This document shows positions 48,092-63,651 of a DNA stretch of 64,000 nucleotides, piece by piece. The stretch spans positions 50,870,440 through 50,934,439 of the forward strand of contig OX485807.1 of NCBI GenBank assembly GCA_950295325.1, read 5' to 3'. Every line of letters begins with the position of its first letter. Within the stretch, counting starts at the first letter, position 1. The stretch comes from Polytrichum commune. Lineage: Eukaryota > Streptophyta > Polytrichopsida > Polytrichales > Polytrichaceae. A program made the position numbers and the translations under genes. Below the pieces are notes generated by a model, which saw nothing but the letters and a program-made list of their open reading frames with translations, searched no databases and was not told where the DNA came from.

Positions 48092-48863
48092 ACTCCCTAA
48101 ATGTGTGTAGGGGTAGAGCATAGTGCTTGGTTATCCATTCTATTTGAAGGTCTTCAAGACATTAATGGTATTTCCATTATGTTTGTATTTCAAACCCGTT
48201 GAATAGATTCAATTTCCAATCATTCTCCACATCTTCTTTTCCATTAGCAACAATTTGTCATTTTATACACATATGTTTTCATGTATGGTTCATTTTTTTG
48301 TTCACTTTGATGCATTTATGTTGATGATTATATCCAATGTTATACATATGGTATTTTAATGTTGTTAACATTGGCTCAAATTTGAAAACCACGTCCTTGA
48401 ATAGTCTCAAAATCATCAAAAAGTCTCCGATTACCGAATATAGTGTTATATATAGGAAATGAATATATTTTGAAGCATATAATTGCATTAAAAACCTAAT
48501 TATATGATTTTTTTTAATACATGTACCATAGGTCAAACTACCCAACTTTTTGGACTTTTTAATAAAATTTTAACATTGTGAATGAATTATAATTTTAATG
48601 GGAGGCAACTATTCATGGCTTATAATTTTAATGGGAGGCTTAATAAATATGCAACCCAACTTTTTTTTCATCTCATTTATTTAATTTGGTCTTTACCCAA
48701 CTTTTTTTTCATCTCATTTTATTTAATTTGGTCTTCACCCAACTTTTTGATCATTTTAATTTGATAAAATTTGATATAATTTTTACAAAAGCCTTCCTCT
48801 AAGCCGTTTTAAGTACGATGCCCCCTGCGTATAATATGGGAGTTGTGTACCCAGGGAAATATG

Positions 48864-51389
48864 AAATGTAGGTATGATCCAAAATATGCTTCACAATACA
48901 AATCTAGGCACACCAATTTTGTAAAGTTATCTAATTTAGTTCTTTAACCGTTAGACACCCAAAAGTAGTACCCCAACCGTGAATGCCCCCATCAAAGAAT
49001 TCAAACCACATCCTTGCATACATTATGTTGTTATCATTGTCCTTATTGTAGTGTTGATTTTTTGTTATTCATAATGTCACATGCTACATAATTTAAGGGA
49101 GGGTAAAGTGTGATCATATGTAGCATTAAGTACAAAATATCTCCACTTTGACCATTCATAGTAGTAGTGTCAGACGCATGCAAGAACGATTTAAGAAGAG
49201 TACCAACTTTGGCTAATCACAATGGCTAATCCGGGATCTCTCAGCTCAACAAGCCAATATAAAAATGATCCACAAATGGAGTACAACACCTTCATCTAAT
49301 AGAACACCCTTGCTTCTAATAAGGCTTTTTGTATGTTGATTCTCACCTAGCAATCCAACATCAATAGACCCCCCTAGTGAAGAGTAAAAGGATCATTTCT
49401 TTAAACAACTTTGCAAACTTTTGTAAGTTACATATGAAATTTTTATTTTTTGAATTATTCTGGGTAGACTCTATATAAATTTGGTAATCTATTCAAGTTT
49501 TTTGAAAAATTTCCAAGCTATCAAACCTACATGAAATGGCAAAAGTTTCTTAAAGTGTTGCTTTTTGACTCAACTACCATATACATTGTATGTTGTCCAC
49601 TTGTGCATGCTCTTCCCCATGCCGGCGTGGTGCTCACCACCTTAATCCACCCAACTATGGTGGGGGGTCCTTGGACCTTGTTATATGGGTACCTCAAAGC
49701 CCTTTGGGGGGATACCATGTCCGGTATCTTCAAGGCACTAGTGGCTAGCTAGGAACTAGTATAGTGTGTCACTATAGTGCCCATCCTCGAAAGGGGAGAG
49801 TAGTATTGCCCCAATGTCCCCTTGTCCGGTGGGCATCGGGTCATTGACATTACGAATGGACACTTTATTCACGCCGGCCCCTTTCAAAAGGCACCGGAGT
49901 TTCTATCATCTATCTATCTATCTATCTGCATGCTCTTCGTATTGGACCGAGGAAGCCTTGAAACTATGAACCGGAGGATCCTTAGTGCTTGCGGTAGTGT
50001 TACTTGTCGTTCCAAAGATGATATTGATTGTTATACAGTGTGAGATAACGTAGCCAAGGGCATGATGGTTGTAGGGATTTAGTGGTACTGGTGCCGGTGC
50101 TAGGCCCGTTAGAAGTGATCACAACAGACAATTAAAACTAGAAACATTGGACACATTCATGCGAGTGTCATTATGCGGTCTTCCAATCGAAAATATGGAT
50201 TGGACTAGAATTTTTGACACTTGGAAATTCACAAAAAAAACTCGAAGACGTTGCCTTTGGAGTTGGATGATGATTAAGTGCATTATGTAGGGAATCTAAA
50301 TATTTTTAGTGCATCATTTTAATGCATGTACTTCCTCAATATAGTGAGACATCATATTATTTTCATATTCAATACATAACGGCCAATATCAAGTTTTTTT
50401 TAGTGAAGTGCTGCAATAAAGTTTGAAAGTTTGAGTGAAGTGTGATTATTTTGAAGCCATTCACATTGAAATGCATAAGCACACTTCAAACTTGAACACT
50501 AGGTGAAGTATGTTGTCGTTTGTTGATAAAGTGAGGACTCTGTTGGGTGCGGATGTTTCAATTATTAACTTATACAAGAGAGTCTCTGAATCCTCTGGGG
50601 AAACACCAAAAGCGCCTCTTTGAAGTTGACGGTGACCTTCACTGGGCGAGGTGGCGGGAGTTGCTCAAACCACATGTACTTACTCAGTGATTTGCACGCT
50701 ATGGACAAAGGTCAACAGCTTCTTTAGCAATCACCCAGCTACTCATGGAAGGAGTTTGAATTCAAAGTTCAGGAAGCCTGAAACCTCATAATTCTGATAG
50801 GTCAAGATAGTTGCAAATCTAATTGATAAGCATGAATCAACTCTTGTAAATATGGCTGTAGTCTCAGAACTCGTACAGAACGCATGACAAACTTGGCACA
50901 TGAATATTACGTTTATTAACACAAAATTGACAAGACTTTTACGACACTGATGAATTCTTCTGGAAATGTTTCATGATCACTGTAATATGGGACATTTCCC
51001 ACATGGATCAGAGAGGACATGAGATTATTTTTGAAGGCTGTGGTATCCGATTAAATCGCTGGTTATCCCTAGACAATTATAGATGACACTAAAGCATGTA
51101 CATGTGTGAGTATACTGGATTTGTATTGAACCTCAAGAATGAACTTCTTGTTCACGCTGTTACTTTACATTACATCGCTAAACTAGCTTGCTTGTGATAC
51201 AATGTGTACTCTCAATGATTCTATTCAGACTCCTGTGGCACAATGTGTACCGTGATAATGCTTTTGTTGTACACTGATTATGGTACAATGCGCACCACGC
51301 AATTTCTGTATCCCATATTCTGCAATGAGTAAGATTAGGATGTTTCTGAGAGGTTGATAATCTTTGTCAACAGTTCCAACTTCCCGGTG
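48864..51389. other. No gene recognised
   Basis: Intergenic. A short ATCT microsatellite lies at about 49910-49926. No protein family, tRNA or clear element ends recognised. Confidence 0.45.
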
Positions 51390-54714
<3,325 letters not shown>

Positions 54715-55035
54715 ATTCTTAACGATTCCCTGGAGAGTTGCCGATCAGCCCTTTTCACTCCCTCTGCAATTTGTATGTCCGCGGGAACTGGTCTACAATT
54801 GGTGTATGAACCCTCTATAGCTGACGATAGATACTAGATGAAATCTGATTCACAAGCTCAGCTTGCAGGGCTGATTCTTTCAACTTCTGTCAAGCTCTGA
54901 TATCAACTGATGTCAACCCACTATTGATGGCGGCTCCGAGAGCGTGTTATTCTGCATGGTCCCTGGGTCAGTTGGTTCCAGGAACCTGAATATGGAATGT
55001 TGTTGACTCTGACGACATTGCAGCTTGAACGATGC

Positions 55036-56540
55036 TCTTTCGTCAACTGTAGGCCTTTTGCACGAGGTGGTCTAGCTCCGGCTCTCGATTTGCGCGTTCG
55101 CTTGCTGGACTGTGCAAATTCTCACACTCTCAGCTATTTGGACCTGCGGGCTCATTTTGGATTTAGCAATCATTCAGGGCCCACCCGGAAGGGGTGTTGT
55201 CTGCGCACAACCTATATGCTGTAAGTCCCTAGACACGACACAAAGATGCCATAATGGATACTTTAATGATATGTGAGCCAAACCACAGTCTGCTTTCTAC
55301 AGCAGAGAGAGAAAAAGAGATGCTGCAGCAGAACTGAGCTTAATACTTTAATCTCTGTCAACCATGATCAAGGTAAGGGTCAGACCTTGACAGGGAGTGA
55401 GAGTACATGTAATGAGCGTAAGATACTCCTAGGTAGTAAGCGCGAGATAAGAGTCGTCAGTATGAACGATCTAGTCCTTTAAGAAGAGGAAAGCGAAAGC
55501 ATGGTATATATGTTCTACTACCCTGTAAGATCGATTAAGGCAAGTAAATATTCACAAGGTATTTTCTAAGTAATAATTTATGGCGAGTTACGTCAGCGCA
55601 CTGGGCTGACGGTGCACAAGTTAAGTTGCCTCACGGGTAGCAAAGAGAAGATGGAAGCCACTTTTTTCTTTTCCTACACAAGATGTACGGAGTGGTTGGT
55701 TGTGTTTTGAGCCCATCTTCAACTGCGGCAAACTATGATTTTGTTGGAGGGGGCGGAGCCTTTGTTCTGGTTACTGACAAAACGAAGTCCTTCGTGTTAA
55801 GCGGCCTCCATCTCAGCCATCGATCTTTTAACTCAATCCCCACCCACTTTGTCCACTGTGTCACTTATTTCGGGTCCACCTCATGGGGACCCAATGATTG
55901 TTTCCATGAACCTCAGCTGTTGCTCCACATCGGGCCTCCATTGCTCCTGTATCAATCGCATGCTGCCTCACCATTCTCTTTTCCTCCTTCCAAACATTAC
56001 GCAGGCAACCAACTTTTGTGCCCGCCTGCTATTCTGTACTAAGTTACCTTCTGTTGCGTGGAATTCTTTTGGATATTTTGTTTTCTTTATATTTCTTGGT
56101 AGAATACTTGCTCATCAAATGGTCATACAGGTCCCTCTAATAATGTTCTTATAGGGCCTTGCCTAGAATGGGTAGCATATGTTTGAGCACGTAGTCCACT
56201 CCTTTAACACACATGATGTCTTTATGGTGTCCATTCTTAGATCCACACCTAACCACATACCACTCAAATATAGGTGTCCGTGTTATTGATATATATGTTG
56301 GTTTAGGCACGTTTACCTTGTATCTGGTTTGAAATTTGAATTCCGATCAGCAAGGTTTGTGTATGCAGCAACTATTGCTTGTCAACAAAAACATCATTAA
56401 TAATTAACACTATGTTGCCTCAATGAGTATATTGTTATGAAAGTGAAAATATGGTGTCCAAGCTGTTTGAAACATTCATGTGATCAGAGGTCTATCAGCA
56501 TCATCTATTCTCAGTTGCCATGGGAGGGCCATGTCAATGA
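55036..56540. repeat. Left arm of a large inverted repeat
   Basis: This arm matches the inverse of 57473-58601 at high identity (shared pieces: TCAACTGTAGGCCTTTT, CATTCAGGGCCCACCCGG, GGTGTCCAAGCTGTTTGAAA). About 369 bases at 55360-55728 are present only in this arm, between AATCTCTGT and GCAAACTATG. No conserved protein is coded; the similar open frames of the two arms are mirror images. Confidence 0.9.
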
Positions 56541-57164
56541 GAAATTGAAATTCTCCATTCTAGATTCAAATGAAATGAGTATCTCATTAAACATTCTAAT
56601 GATGTTTTCTGATTGTTCAAACTTGTGCAAGATCTTTAGAGTCATATTTCCAATAGCAACTAACGTGCATTTGATAGATGTCAACAGCCTCATTAGGCCT
56701 CCACTTGATTGAGATTTTTTGAGATGGATGATGCCAAGTGTTTACATTGTGTACCTTGATAATGAATGGATAGTTCTTACATTCATCCAAGCATTTGGAC
56801 AGATGAATTCTGTAGGTTCATTAAGAACATTCTAGAGAGGATGGTTTTGGAAGAATAGCTAACACGTAGATAGTATTACCATGAGAAATGTCACTTAGGC
56901 TTTATCTTGTAAATGTAGGTATTAGGAATAAGAGCTAAAGCTCTGGTAGATACTGGTTTGCATTGTACACAGATCAAAAGTACACCAGGCATAGGAATGA
57001 TAGGAATTAGTATTCCGTAGGGTGTATGGATACAAAATAGAAATTTTCTTCAACCAGCAGAGTTATTTGCACATATATACTTGTGTAATTCATCCAATTT
57101 GCATCAGGATATGGGCCCAGTGCAATTAAAATAACTTTGCAATTGTTCTCTAAATTGTTTTAAA

Positions 57165-57445
57165 CAATGGATAGAAGGGACTCTGGAGTCTCTTAAAGTA
57201 TTCGATGGTGACAAATTCGCCGTATGGAAATATCACATGGAGATAAGTTTCGAAGACAAGGAAATTATGCCAATCATGAATGGCACAATTCCTAAACCAC
57301 CGGAAACTGCAACAGAAGCGGAAAAGATTGCATGGCAAAAAGCAAATGTCCAAGCACGGCCAATGATAAGTTCATCAGTCTCACTGCCTATTCTTGAAAA
57401 TCTTGTGAACTATTCTACTGCAACATGCATACTCATTTCATTTGA
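57165..57445 (+). pseudogene. Ty1/copia gag fragment
   Basis: In the frame starting near 57165 the sequence reads ESLKVFDGDKFAVWKYHMEI, then EDKEIMPIMNGT and KANVQARPMISSSV, the usual start of a copia gag (UBN2-like) region. The nearby ATG at 57167 is out of frame by one base, and the frame stops near 57475. It lies in the spacer between the two inverted arms. Confidence 0.7.
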
Positions 57446-57472
57446 TCTGGAATGGAGACTTTCAATTCCTCA

Positions 57473-58601
57473 ATGACATGGCCCTTCCATGGCAATTGAG
57501 AATAGATGATGCTAATAGACCTCTGATCACATGAATGTTTCAAACAGCTTGGACACCATATTTTCACTTTCATAACAATATACTCATTGAGGCAACATAG
57601 TGTTAATTATTAATGATGTTTTTGTTGACAAGCAATAGTTGTTGCATACACAAACCTTGCTGATCGGAATTCACACTTAAACCCAGATACAAGGTAAACG
57701 TGCCTAAACCAACATATATATCAATAACACGGACACCTATATTTGAGTGGTATGTGGTTAGGTGTGGATCTAAGAATGGACACCATAAAGACATCATGTG
57801 TGTTAAAGGAGTGGACTACGTGCTCAAACTTATGCTACCCATTCTAGGCAAGGCTCAATAAGAACATTATTAGAGATGACCATTTGATGAGCAAGTATTC
57901 TACCAAGAAATATAAAGCAAACAAAATATCCAAAAGAATTCCACGCAACAGAAGGTAACTTAGTACAGAATAGCAGGCGGGCACAAAAGTTGGTTGCCTG
58001 CGTAATGTTTGGAAGGAGGAAATGAGAATGGTGAGGCAGCATGCGATTGATACAGGAGCAATGGAGGCCCGATGTGGAGCAACAGCTGAGGTTCATGGAA
58101 ACAATCATTGGGTCCCCATGAGGTGGACCCGAAATAAGTGACACAGTGGACAAAGTGGGTGGGGATCAAGTTAAAAGATCGATGGCTGAGATGGAGGCCG
58201 CTTAACACGAAGGACTTCGTTCTGTCAGTAACCAGAACAAAGGCTCCGCCCCCTCCAACAAAATCATAGTTTGCACAGAGATTAGAGTATTAAGCTCAGT
58301 TCTGCTGCAGCATCTCTTTTTCTCTCTCTGCTGTAGAAAGCAGACTGTGGTTTGGCTCACATATCATTAAAGTATCCATTATGGCATCTTTGTGTCGTGT
58401 CTAGGGACTTACAACATATCGGTTGTGCGCAGACAACACCCCTTCCGGGTGGGCCCTGAATGATTCCTAAATCCAAAATGAGCCTGCAGGTCCAAATAGC
58501 TGAGTGTGAGAATTTGCACAGTCCAGCAAGCGCACGCGCAAATCGAGAGCCGGAGCTAGCTAGACCACCTCGTGCAAAAAGGCCTACAGTTGACGAAAGA
58601 T
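57473..58601. repeat. Right arm of the large inverted repeat
   Basis: Inverse of 55036-56540, lacking the 369-base segment. The inner ends are about 930 bases apart, so a transcript across both arms could fold into a hairpin of over 1 kb. Confidence 0.9.
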
Positions 58602-58698
58602 ATTGTTACCTAGACCCAGACCAACTCACGTAATACGCACAACTCATGTGGTTAACTCCTACTCTCTATCTTCATTACAGAAAATCATACAAGAGTGC

Positions 58699-60098
58699 TT
58701 AGGGCATCGCCACCCATTCCCCCCAACGCCAACGGGGGGAGGGTCTAGATGGCGTGGGCCGGGGCAGCTCCCGTGCTCTTTGCCAGCGGGCCCGGGCAGC
58801 GGCCCGCCAACCGCACACGTGGCGGACTGCGGAGGGGGGTCACTGACAAGGCCCCCTTCCTTGTGCTTTCCACCATCCTCCACCCCCTTCCCTACACCCC
58901 CTTCCTCTCCGCCCCTTCTAATGTCACATTGTTTTAGTGATGTTAAATGTCCAACACCAATTCCCATGAGTTTGTCATGGATTTTTCCCATTCCTAACAA
59001 AACCTGAGTGTCGAAAATCTGGGAACCTTGGCTAGCCATAAATTTCAAAACATCTTTAGCATATTTTTAGGCCTCGAGATATGAGAGTCGTGCAACATTT
59101 TATAATGTTGTGACTAATGTGACTAATACCTCAGCAGGGTATTAGTCACATTAGTCACATCATTATACAATCATCTCTAATCTTATTGTATTGTATATGA
59201 ATTTGCATGTGAAACATTCCTATCATTACCATGACCAAAATCAACACACTCCAACATGCACTAGACCATTTTAACGATTTCTCAATTTCTAATTGAATTT
59301 AAAGCAAATAAAAAATAAAAAATTCATTACAATATGTCACAATATCAAATGACCGTAAAAATTTGCACAATTGAACCTTCTGTAATGTGGCAACTATACC
59401 AAAAATTGTAACAAAGTTAAGCCTCACGGTGTGAGAGTTGTGCAAGATTTTATAACGTTGTGACTAATGTGACTAATACCTCGGTAGGATATTGGTTACA
59501 TTAGTCACATCATTATATAATCTTATAAAATATTATTTTATTTTATATTAAATTGCACGCAAAGCATTCTTATCTTGACAATGACAAAAACCAACACATA
59601 CCTATAGGTGTTTGGCCGTTCTATTATTATCTTAATTTAAGCTAAATTTGAGGTTATTTAAAAACTACCATGATAGCGTTCAATTATTTAGTAATTGAAA
59701 TCATTTAAAATATTAAATTAAATAACTATGAGTTACGTTATACTTAACATTTGTATATATGATGTTTTTGCTTTATGCTCTTTTACTTTGATATATTGCT
59801 TTTATATTTAATATACATTTATATTGGACCTTTTGTTGGCCCCCCTTCCGGTGATCCCATTCCACCACCTTGTTCCCTCCGACCAGCCATTGACAAAACC
59901 TCCAATAGTGTCAAACTGAAAAAGTCAAGTTTTGGAGGGTGGAAAAATTGCACACCAAGCTGCCGTCCAAGGCAGCTGGGATGGCATGACCGGCAGTGGG
60001 TTTAGGGTTGCCGGGAGGGCGGTGGCTGCTGTACCGGGACCCGCCCCAGCCACCTGCCATTGGCGTGGCCGTTGGGGGGAACGGTGGCGATGGCCTTA
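58699..60098. mobile_element. Harbinger-like element, TSD TTA, 1.39 kb
   Basis: The element 58702-60095 starts GGGCATCGCCACCCATTCCC and ends with the imperfect inverse ...GGGGGGAACGGTGGCGATGGCC; the ends pair over about 25 bases. TTA flanks both sides (58699-58701, 60096-60098). The ends are GC-rich (58710-58900 and 59900-60095) and the core is AT-rich. There is no transposase, so the copy is non-autonomous. Confidence 0.75.
59055..59590. repeat. Direct duplication, each copy with a hairpin
   Basis: Two copies of about 130-180 bases (59065-59190 and 59425-59590) share GAGAGT-GTGCAA and ATTTTATAA-GTTGTGACTAATG. The first holds a perfect 21-bp stem (59110-59130 with 59138-59158) around a 7-base loop TCAGCAG. 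The second stem has several mismatches. Confidence 0.8.
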
Positions 60099-60124
60099 CA
60101 ACAATAACTTCCCACCTCAAGTGA

Positions 60125-63100
60125 TCGACCCTAAGTATCAGAAAGAAGATGTCAACTAACTACATGAACTAACTACCCTAAGAACTAACTATGTTCTAGA
60201 TGGTTCTACGTTCTTCTATCTTCTAGATGGTTCCTTCTACGTTTTCCTACAATGCTCAATCAACAACTGACTAAACTAATGGTGCCAATACTCCCACTCA
60301 TTGTCGGAGAACGTTCAATTGCATAAACCGGTAAAATCTCCCACTTCCAAAGGAACTTTTTGGCCGATATTGAGTGCATCTCTGAGCTTTTTAAAAATGT
60401 CTGGAGTGAGAGCCTTGGTCAGGATGTCAGCAAGTTGAAGCCGAGTTGGCACATAAAAGAGAGTGATCTCTCCGCGGGATTGAAATTCACGAATAAGATG
60501 GTAAAGTACATCAATATGCTTAGTCCTCTTGTGAAATTTAGGATTCTGCACCAGTCGTATTGCAGATTGGTTATTAGAAAACAAAGGGGTGGGCTTGGAT
60601 TGAGCAAACCCTATATCAGCGAGAAGTCAACGAGCCCACACAATCTCTTTGTTGGTTAGGGAAGTAGCAACATATTCGGACTCCATCGTGGAAGTAGCGG
60701 TGCATGGTTGCTTGCGACTCAGCCACAAAACAGGTCCATTATTAAGAAAAAGAATGGAACCACTACGATTCTTACGGTCATTGAGATCACCAGCATAATC
60801 TGCATCGGTGTAAGCGAGCAAGATTTGATTTCCTGTGGAAACAGAAGAGTAACATAGGGCATAGTTAGTGGTACCACGAAGGTACTTAAGAATCCGTTTG
60901 ATTGCAGTGCAGTGGATTTCACGGGAATTTGTGGCATATTGAGCCACCACAGACACCGCTTGTGCAATGTCAGGTCACGAGTGTGTTGCCAAATAGAGAA
61001 GAGAGCCAACAATTTCCTAATAAGGAAAATTAGGGATCGTTGAATTACGATCATCGAGAGGAGGAGAGCTGAGATGAACATGAGGATCACTGGGAGTGGA
61101 CACAGTATTAACATTATGAAAACTATACTTAACAAGGAGGGTTTCAGTAAAGCGTTGTTGATCCACAAACAGACGATAATTAGGAAGATCCCTGGTAATA
61201 TGCATACCAACGTAGATATCAGCATCTCCCACTGTTACCTCGAACTTTGTTTTCAAGTGAGAAATCATTGTGCGAAGGAGAGACTGATCGCTACACATGA
61301 CCAGGCCATCATCAACCCAGAGCGCAAGAATGAGTCGAGGGGCTTGAGTAGAATAAAAAATACACGGATCAACTGTGCTCTGGATGAGAGCATACTCCTT
61401 TCAGAAATCGGAAAAAAATCTTGTTCCATCCACGGGCAGATTGTTTGAGTCCATAGAGCCCTTTGAGGATACGACAAACTTTACCACGACAACCTGGAAA
61501 ACGGTTGTAGAAATATTCTTCGAAACCAATGGGAAGATCCATGAAAATGAGCTCTTCAATTGTTGAATTGAGATAAGCAGTCTTGATATCAAACTGGATC
61601 ATAAACAAACCTTCAGCGCCGGCAATGAACAAAATAATGCGAATGCTCTCTGCCCGAGCAGTGGGGACGAAAATTTTGGTGTAATCCATCCCATGAGTCT
61701 GAGTGAAACCCTTAGCAACGAGCCGAGCTTTGAAACGTTCAATGGTGCCATCAGATTTCACTTTGATCCAAAATGCCCACTTAATTTTCACAGTAGTGCG
61801 GCCGGGGGGAAGTGTTTCAAATGACCACGTCTCATTCTTCAAGAGAGATTCAATTTCCTCCATCATCGCTTGGTGCCACTCAATGTTGTGTTCAGATTTG
61901 ATGGCTTGATTATATGTCTGGGGCTCAGGAGGTAAAGGGGCAACCCTAGGACTGTGAGTATTCTTGGTAGCGGCGACTAATGTTGTCGATGCTGAAGAAG
62001 GAAGAGATGAATGCACCGGCACGGTATTGCGATAAAGATCTTCGACAGCTCGAGTGCGTAACACGGGATGAATATCATCAGACGCTGGAGACGGGGAAGA
62101 GGGTGTTGAAAAAGAAAGAGGACTCCCAGCTGAGAAATAATCAGGCAGACAAGTGTCGGAGGAAGAAAACGGTGAAGGTTGTCCTGAAGAATTATAAGAA
62201 GGATCTCCCACTGATGAGGAAGACGGTGAGGCCTCTGGTGGAGAAACAGATGTAGAAACAGAAGAAGAAACATTCTCAAATAACGTCTCTCATGACCACT
62301 ATTTTCTGCTTCTGAGGACACCATAGCCGATAGGCCTTGGATGTCGTACAATACCCCACGAAAATACACTCACGAGCTTTGCTATCCAGTTTACGCCGAA
62401 GAGACTTGGGTATATGCGCACAGCACAAACTACCAGAAATTCGAAAATAGCTCACATCAGGTTTATGTCCATACCATTTAGTATACGGAGTATCCCCATG
62501 CAATGTACGGTTGGACACGCGATTAAAAACGTATACAGCAGTGTTGATCGCCTCACCCCAAAATTGAAGAGGCATGGAGTGATGGTACAACATGCTTCGA
62601 GCACTTTCAACCACGGTTTTGTTGTCACGTTCAACAACAGAGTTTTGCTCAAGGGTATAGGGAGCGGTGAATTCGTGACAAATGCCTTTGTGATGGATAA
62701 AATCTTGAAAATCTTTAGCCAGAAACTCACACCCGTTGTCAGTCCGTAGTTTAGTCATAGAGTGACCGGTCTCTTTCTTTGCCAATTTATAAAGAGTCAT
62801 GAACTTGCAGAGAACTTCAGTGCGGTCAGTCATAAAAAAAACGAAACGGAAGCTGTTATGATCATCCTTAAACGTGATGAAATAAGAATGGCCACCATGA
62901 GAAATCACTTGAAAGGGTCCTAATATGTCACAATGGAAAAATAAACCTGGCTTCGAAACGCGTTTACGCTCGTCATTCACGGGGAAAGTTCCACGATGAT
63001 GCTTACCATGTGCGTAGCCAGCACAAAGAAACGAGTCAACCTTCAAAACTCCGGTAAACTTGCAACACGTTCTTGAGTACTCATTTGGTGGAGAGTGCGA

Positions 63101-63651
63101 AAATTCACATGGCCCAAGCGTGAGTGCCACTTCTGAAGTACCCGAGTAGCAACTGGTTGAGAAGAGGTGTTAACGAGATTGGCTGCACTCTGAGATTTGG
63201 TAGCAACAATGTGAAGACGCCAGAGACCGTGGAACTTGGAACCAATCATCAGTAGATAACCATTGCCATCGTCTGTGATTATCTTGCACTGGTCACGAAC
63301 ATGAACTATAGCAACACGTTTTTCGATGAGTCGTCCTGTAGAGATAAGGTTGCACCGCAGTTGAGGAACGTATAAAACGTTTTTGAGCTTGAACGAAGTG
63401 ACTATGCCATTGATTGTGGCTTGAACGTGAATGTCGACAATTCCTCTGACATAGAGAATGTGGTTGTCGGCAACTGTGACTGTCCAACATTGATCATCAA
63501 TAGACTGAAAATTTGTAAACCAATGAAGTTTATCAGTCATGTGCTCAGTGGCACCGGAGTTTGCAAACCAAAAGGAATCTGCATTGGAGGAGGAAGAATC
63601 TTGAGATAGAGTGACACAATACGCATCGTTGGAGACAGAAGAGGATTCAGA
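60125..63651 (-). mobile_element. Decayed Ty1/copia retrotransposon (pol)
   Basis: Order on the minus strand fits copia pol: a protease site (NSGAT, where DSGAT is expected, near 63555), gag-pre-integrase (HSRLGHVNFRTLH), integrase with its D, D and E residues (HCDILGPF, LRTDNG, VVERDN), reverse transcriptase (QFDIKTAYLNS and LWVDDGLV) and RNase H (STMESEYVA, KRTKHID). Frame breaks occur near 63060, 62275, 61397, 61020 and 60600, so no complete polyprotein can be made. A purine-rich tract (GAGTGGGAG, about 60293-60302) and following sequence to about 60125 probably represent the 3' LTR start. The gag part and 5' LTR are missing because the next element begins at 63652. Confidence 0.85.

Larger units (their letters stand above)
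39286..48452. mobile_element. Element 2: 9.15-kb relative of element 1
   Basis: The ends CACTATATTCGTTAATCGG (from 39294) and CCGATTACCGAATATAGTG (to 48445) are inverted and share the GAGACTTT...TTTTGAGAC subterminal pattern of element 1. TTATATA stands on both sides (39286-39292, 48446-48452), giving a 7-bp duplication, or 8 bp with one mismatch. Inside are arrays of a different palindrome, a long inverted pair (41327-42275 and 45224-46283), and a fused remnant of the FCP1-like and lysine-rich genes near the right end. No transposase or ParB-like gene is left, so it would depend on another element for movement. Confidence 0.75.
39141..48863. mobile_element. 547-bp miniature element split by element 2
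   Basis: CCTGGGTACGCAACTCCC at 39149 pairs with GGGAGTTGTGTACCCAGG ending at 48855. The 8 bases GAAATATG lie directly outside both ends (39141-39148, 48856-48863), a target duplication of hAT-like length. Its body is cut at 39292/48453: left part 39149-39292, right part 48453-48855, about 547 bp together. The junction sequence matches the uninterrupted copy at 63652-64000 (AATTATATATAGGAAATG). No protein is coded. Confidence 0.85.

Noticed and set aside
57830-58208. Repeated proteins on opposite strands at 55849 and 57830
   Set aside because: Mirror readings of the inverted repeat with no domain; not genes.
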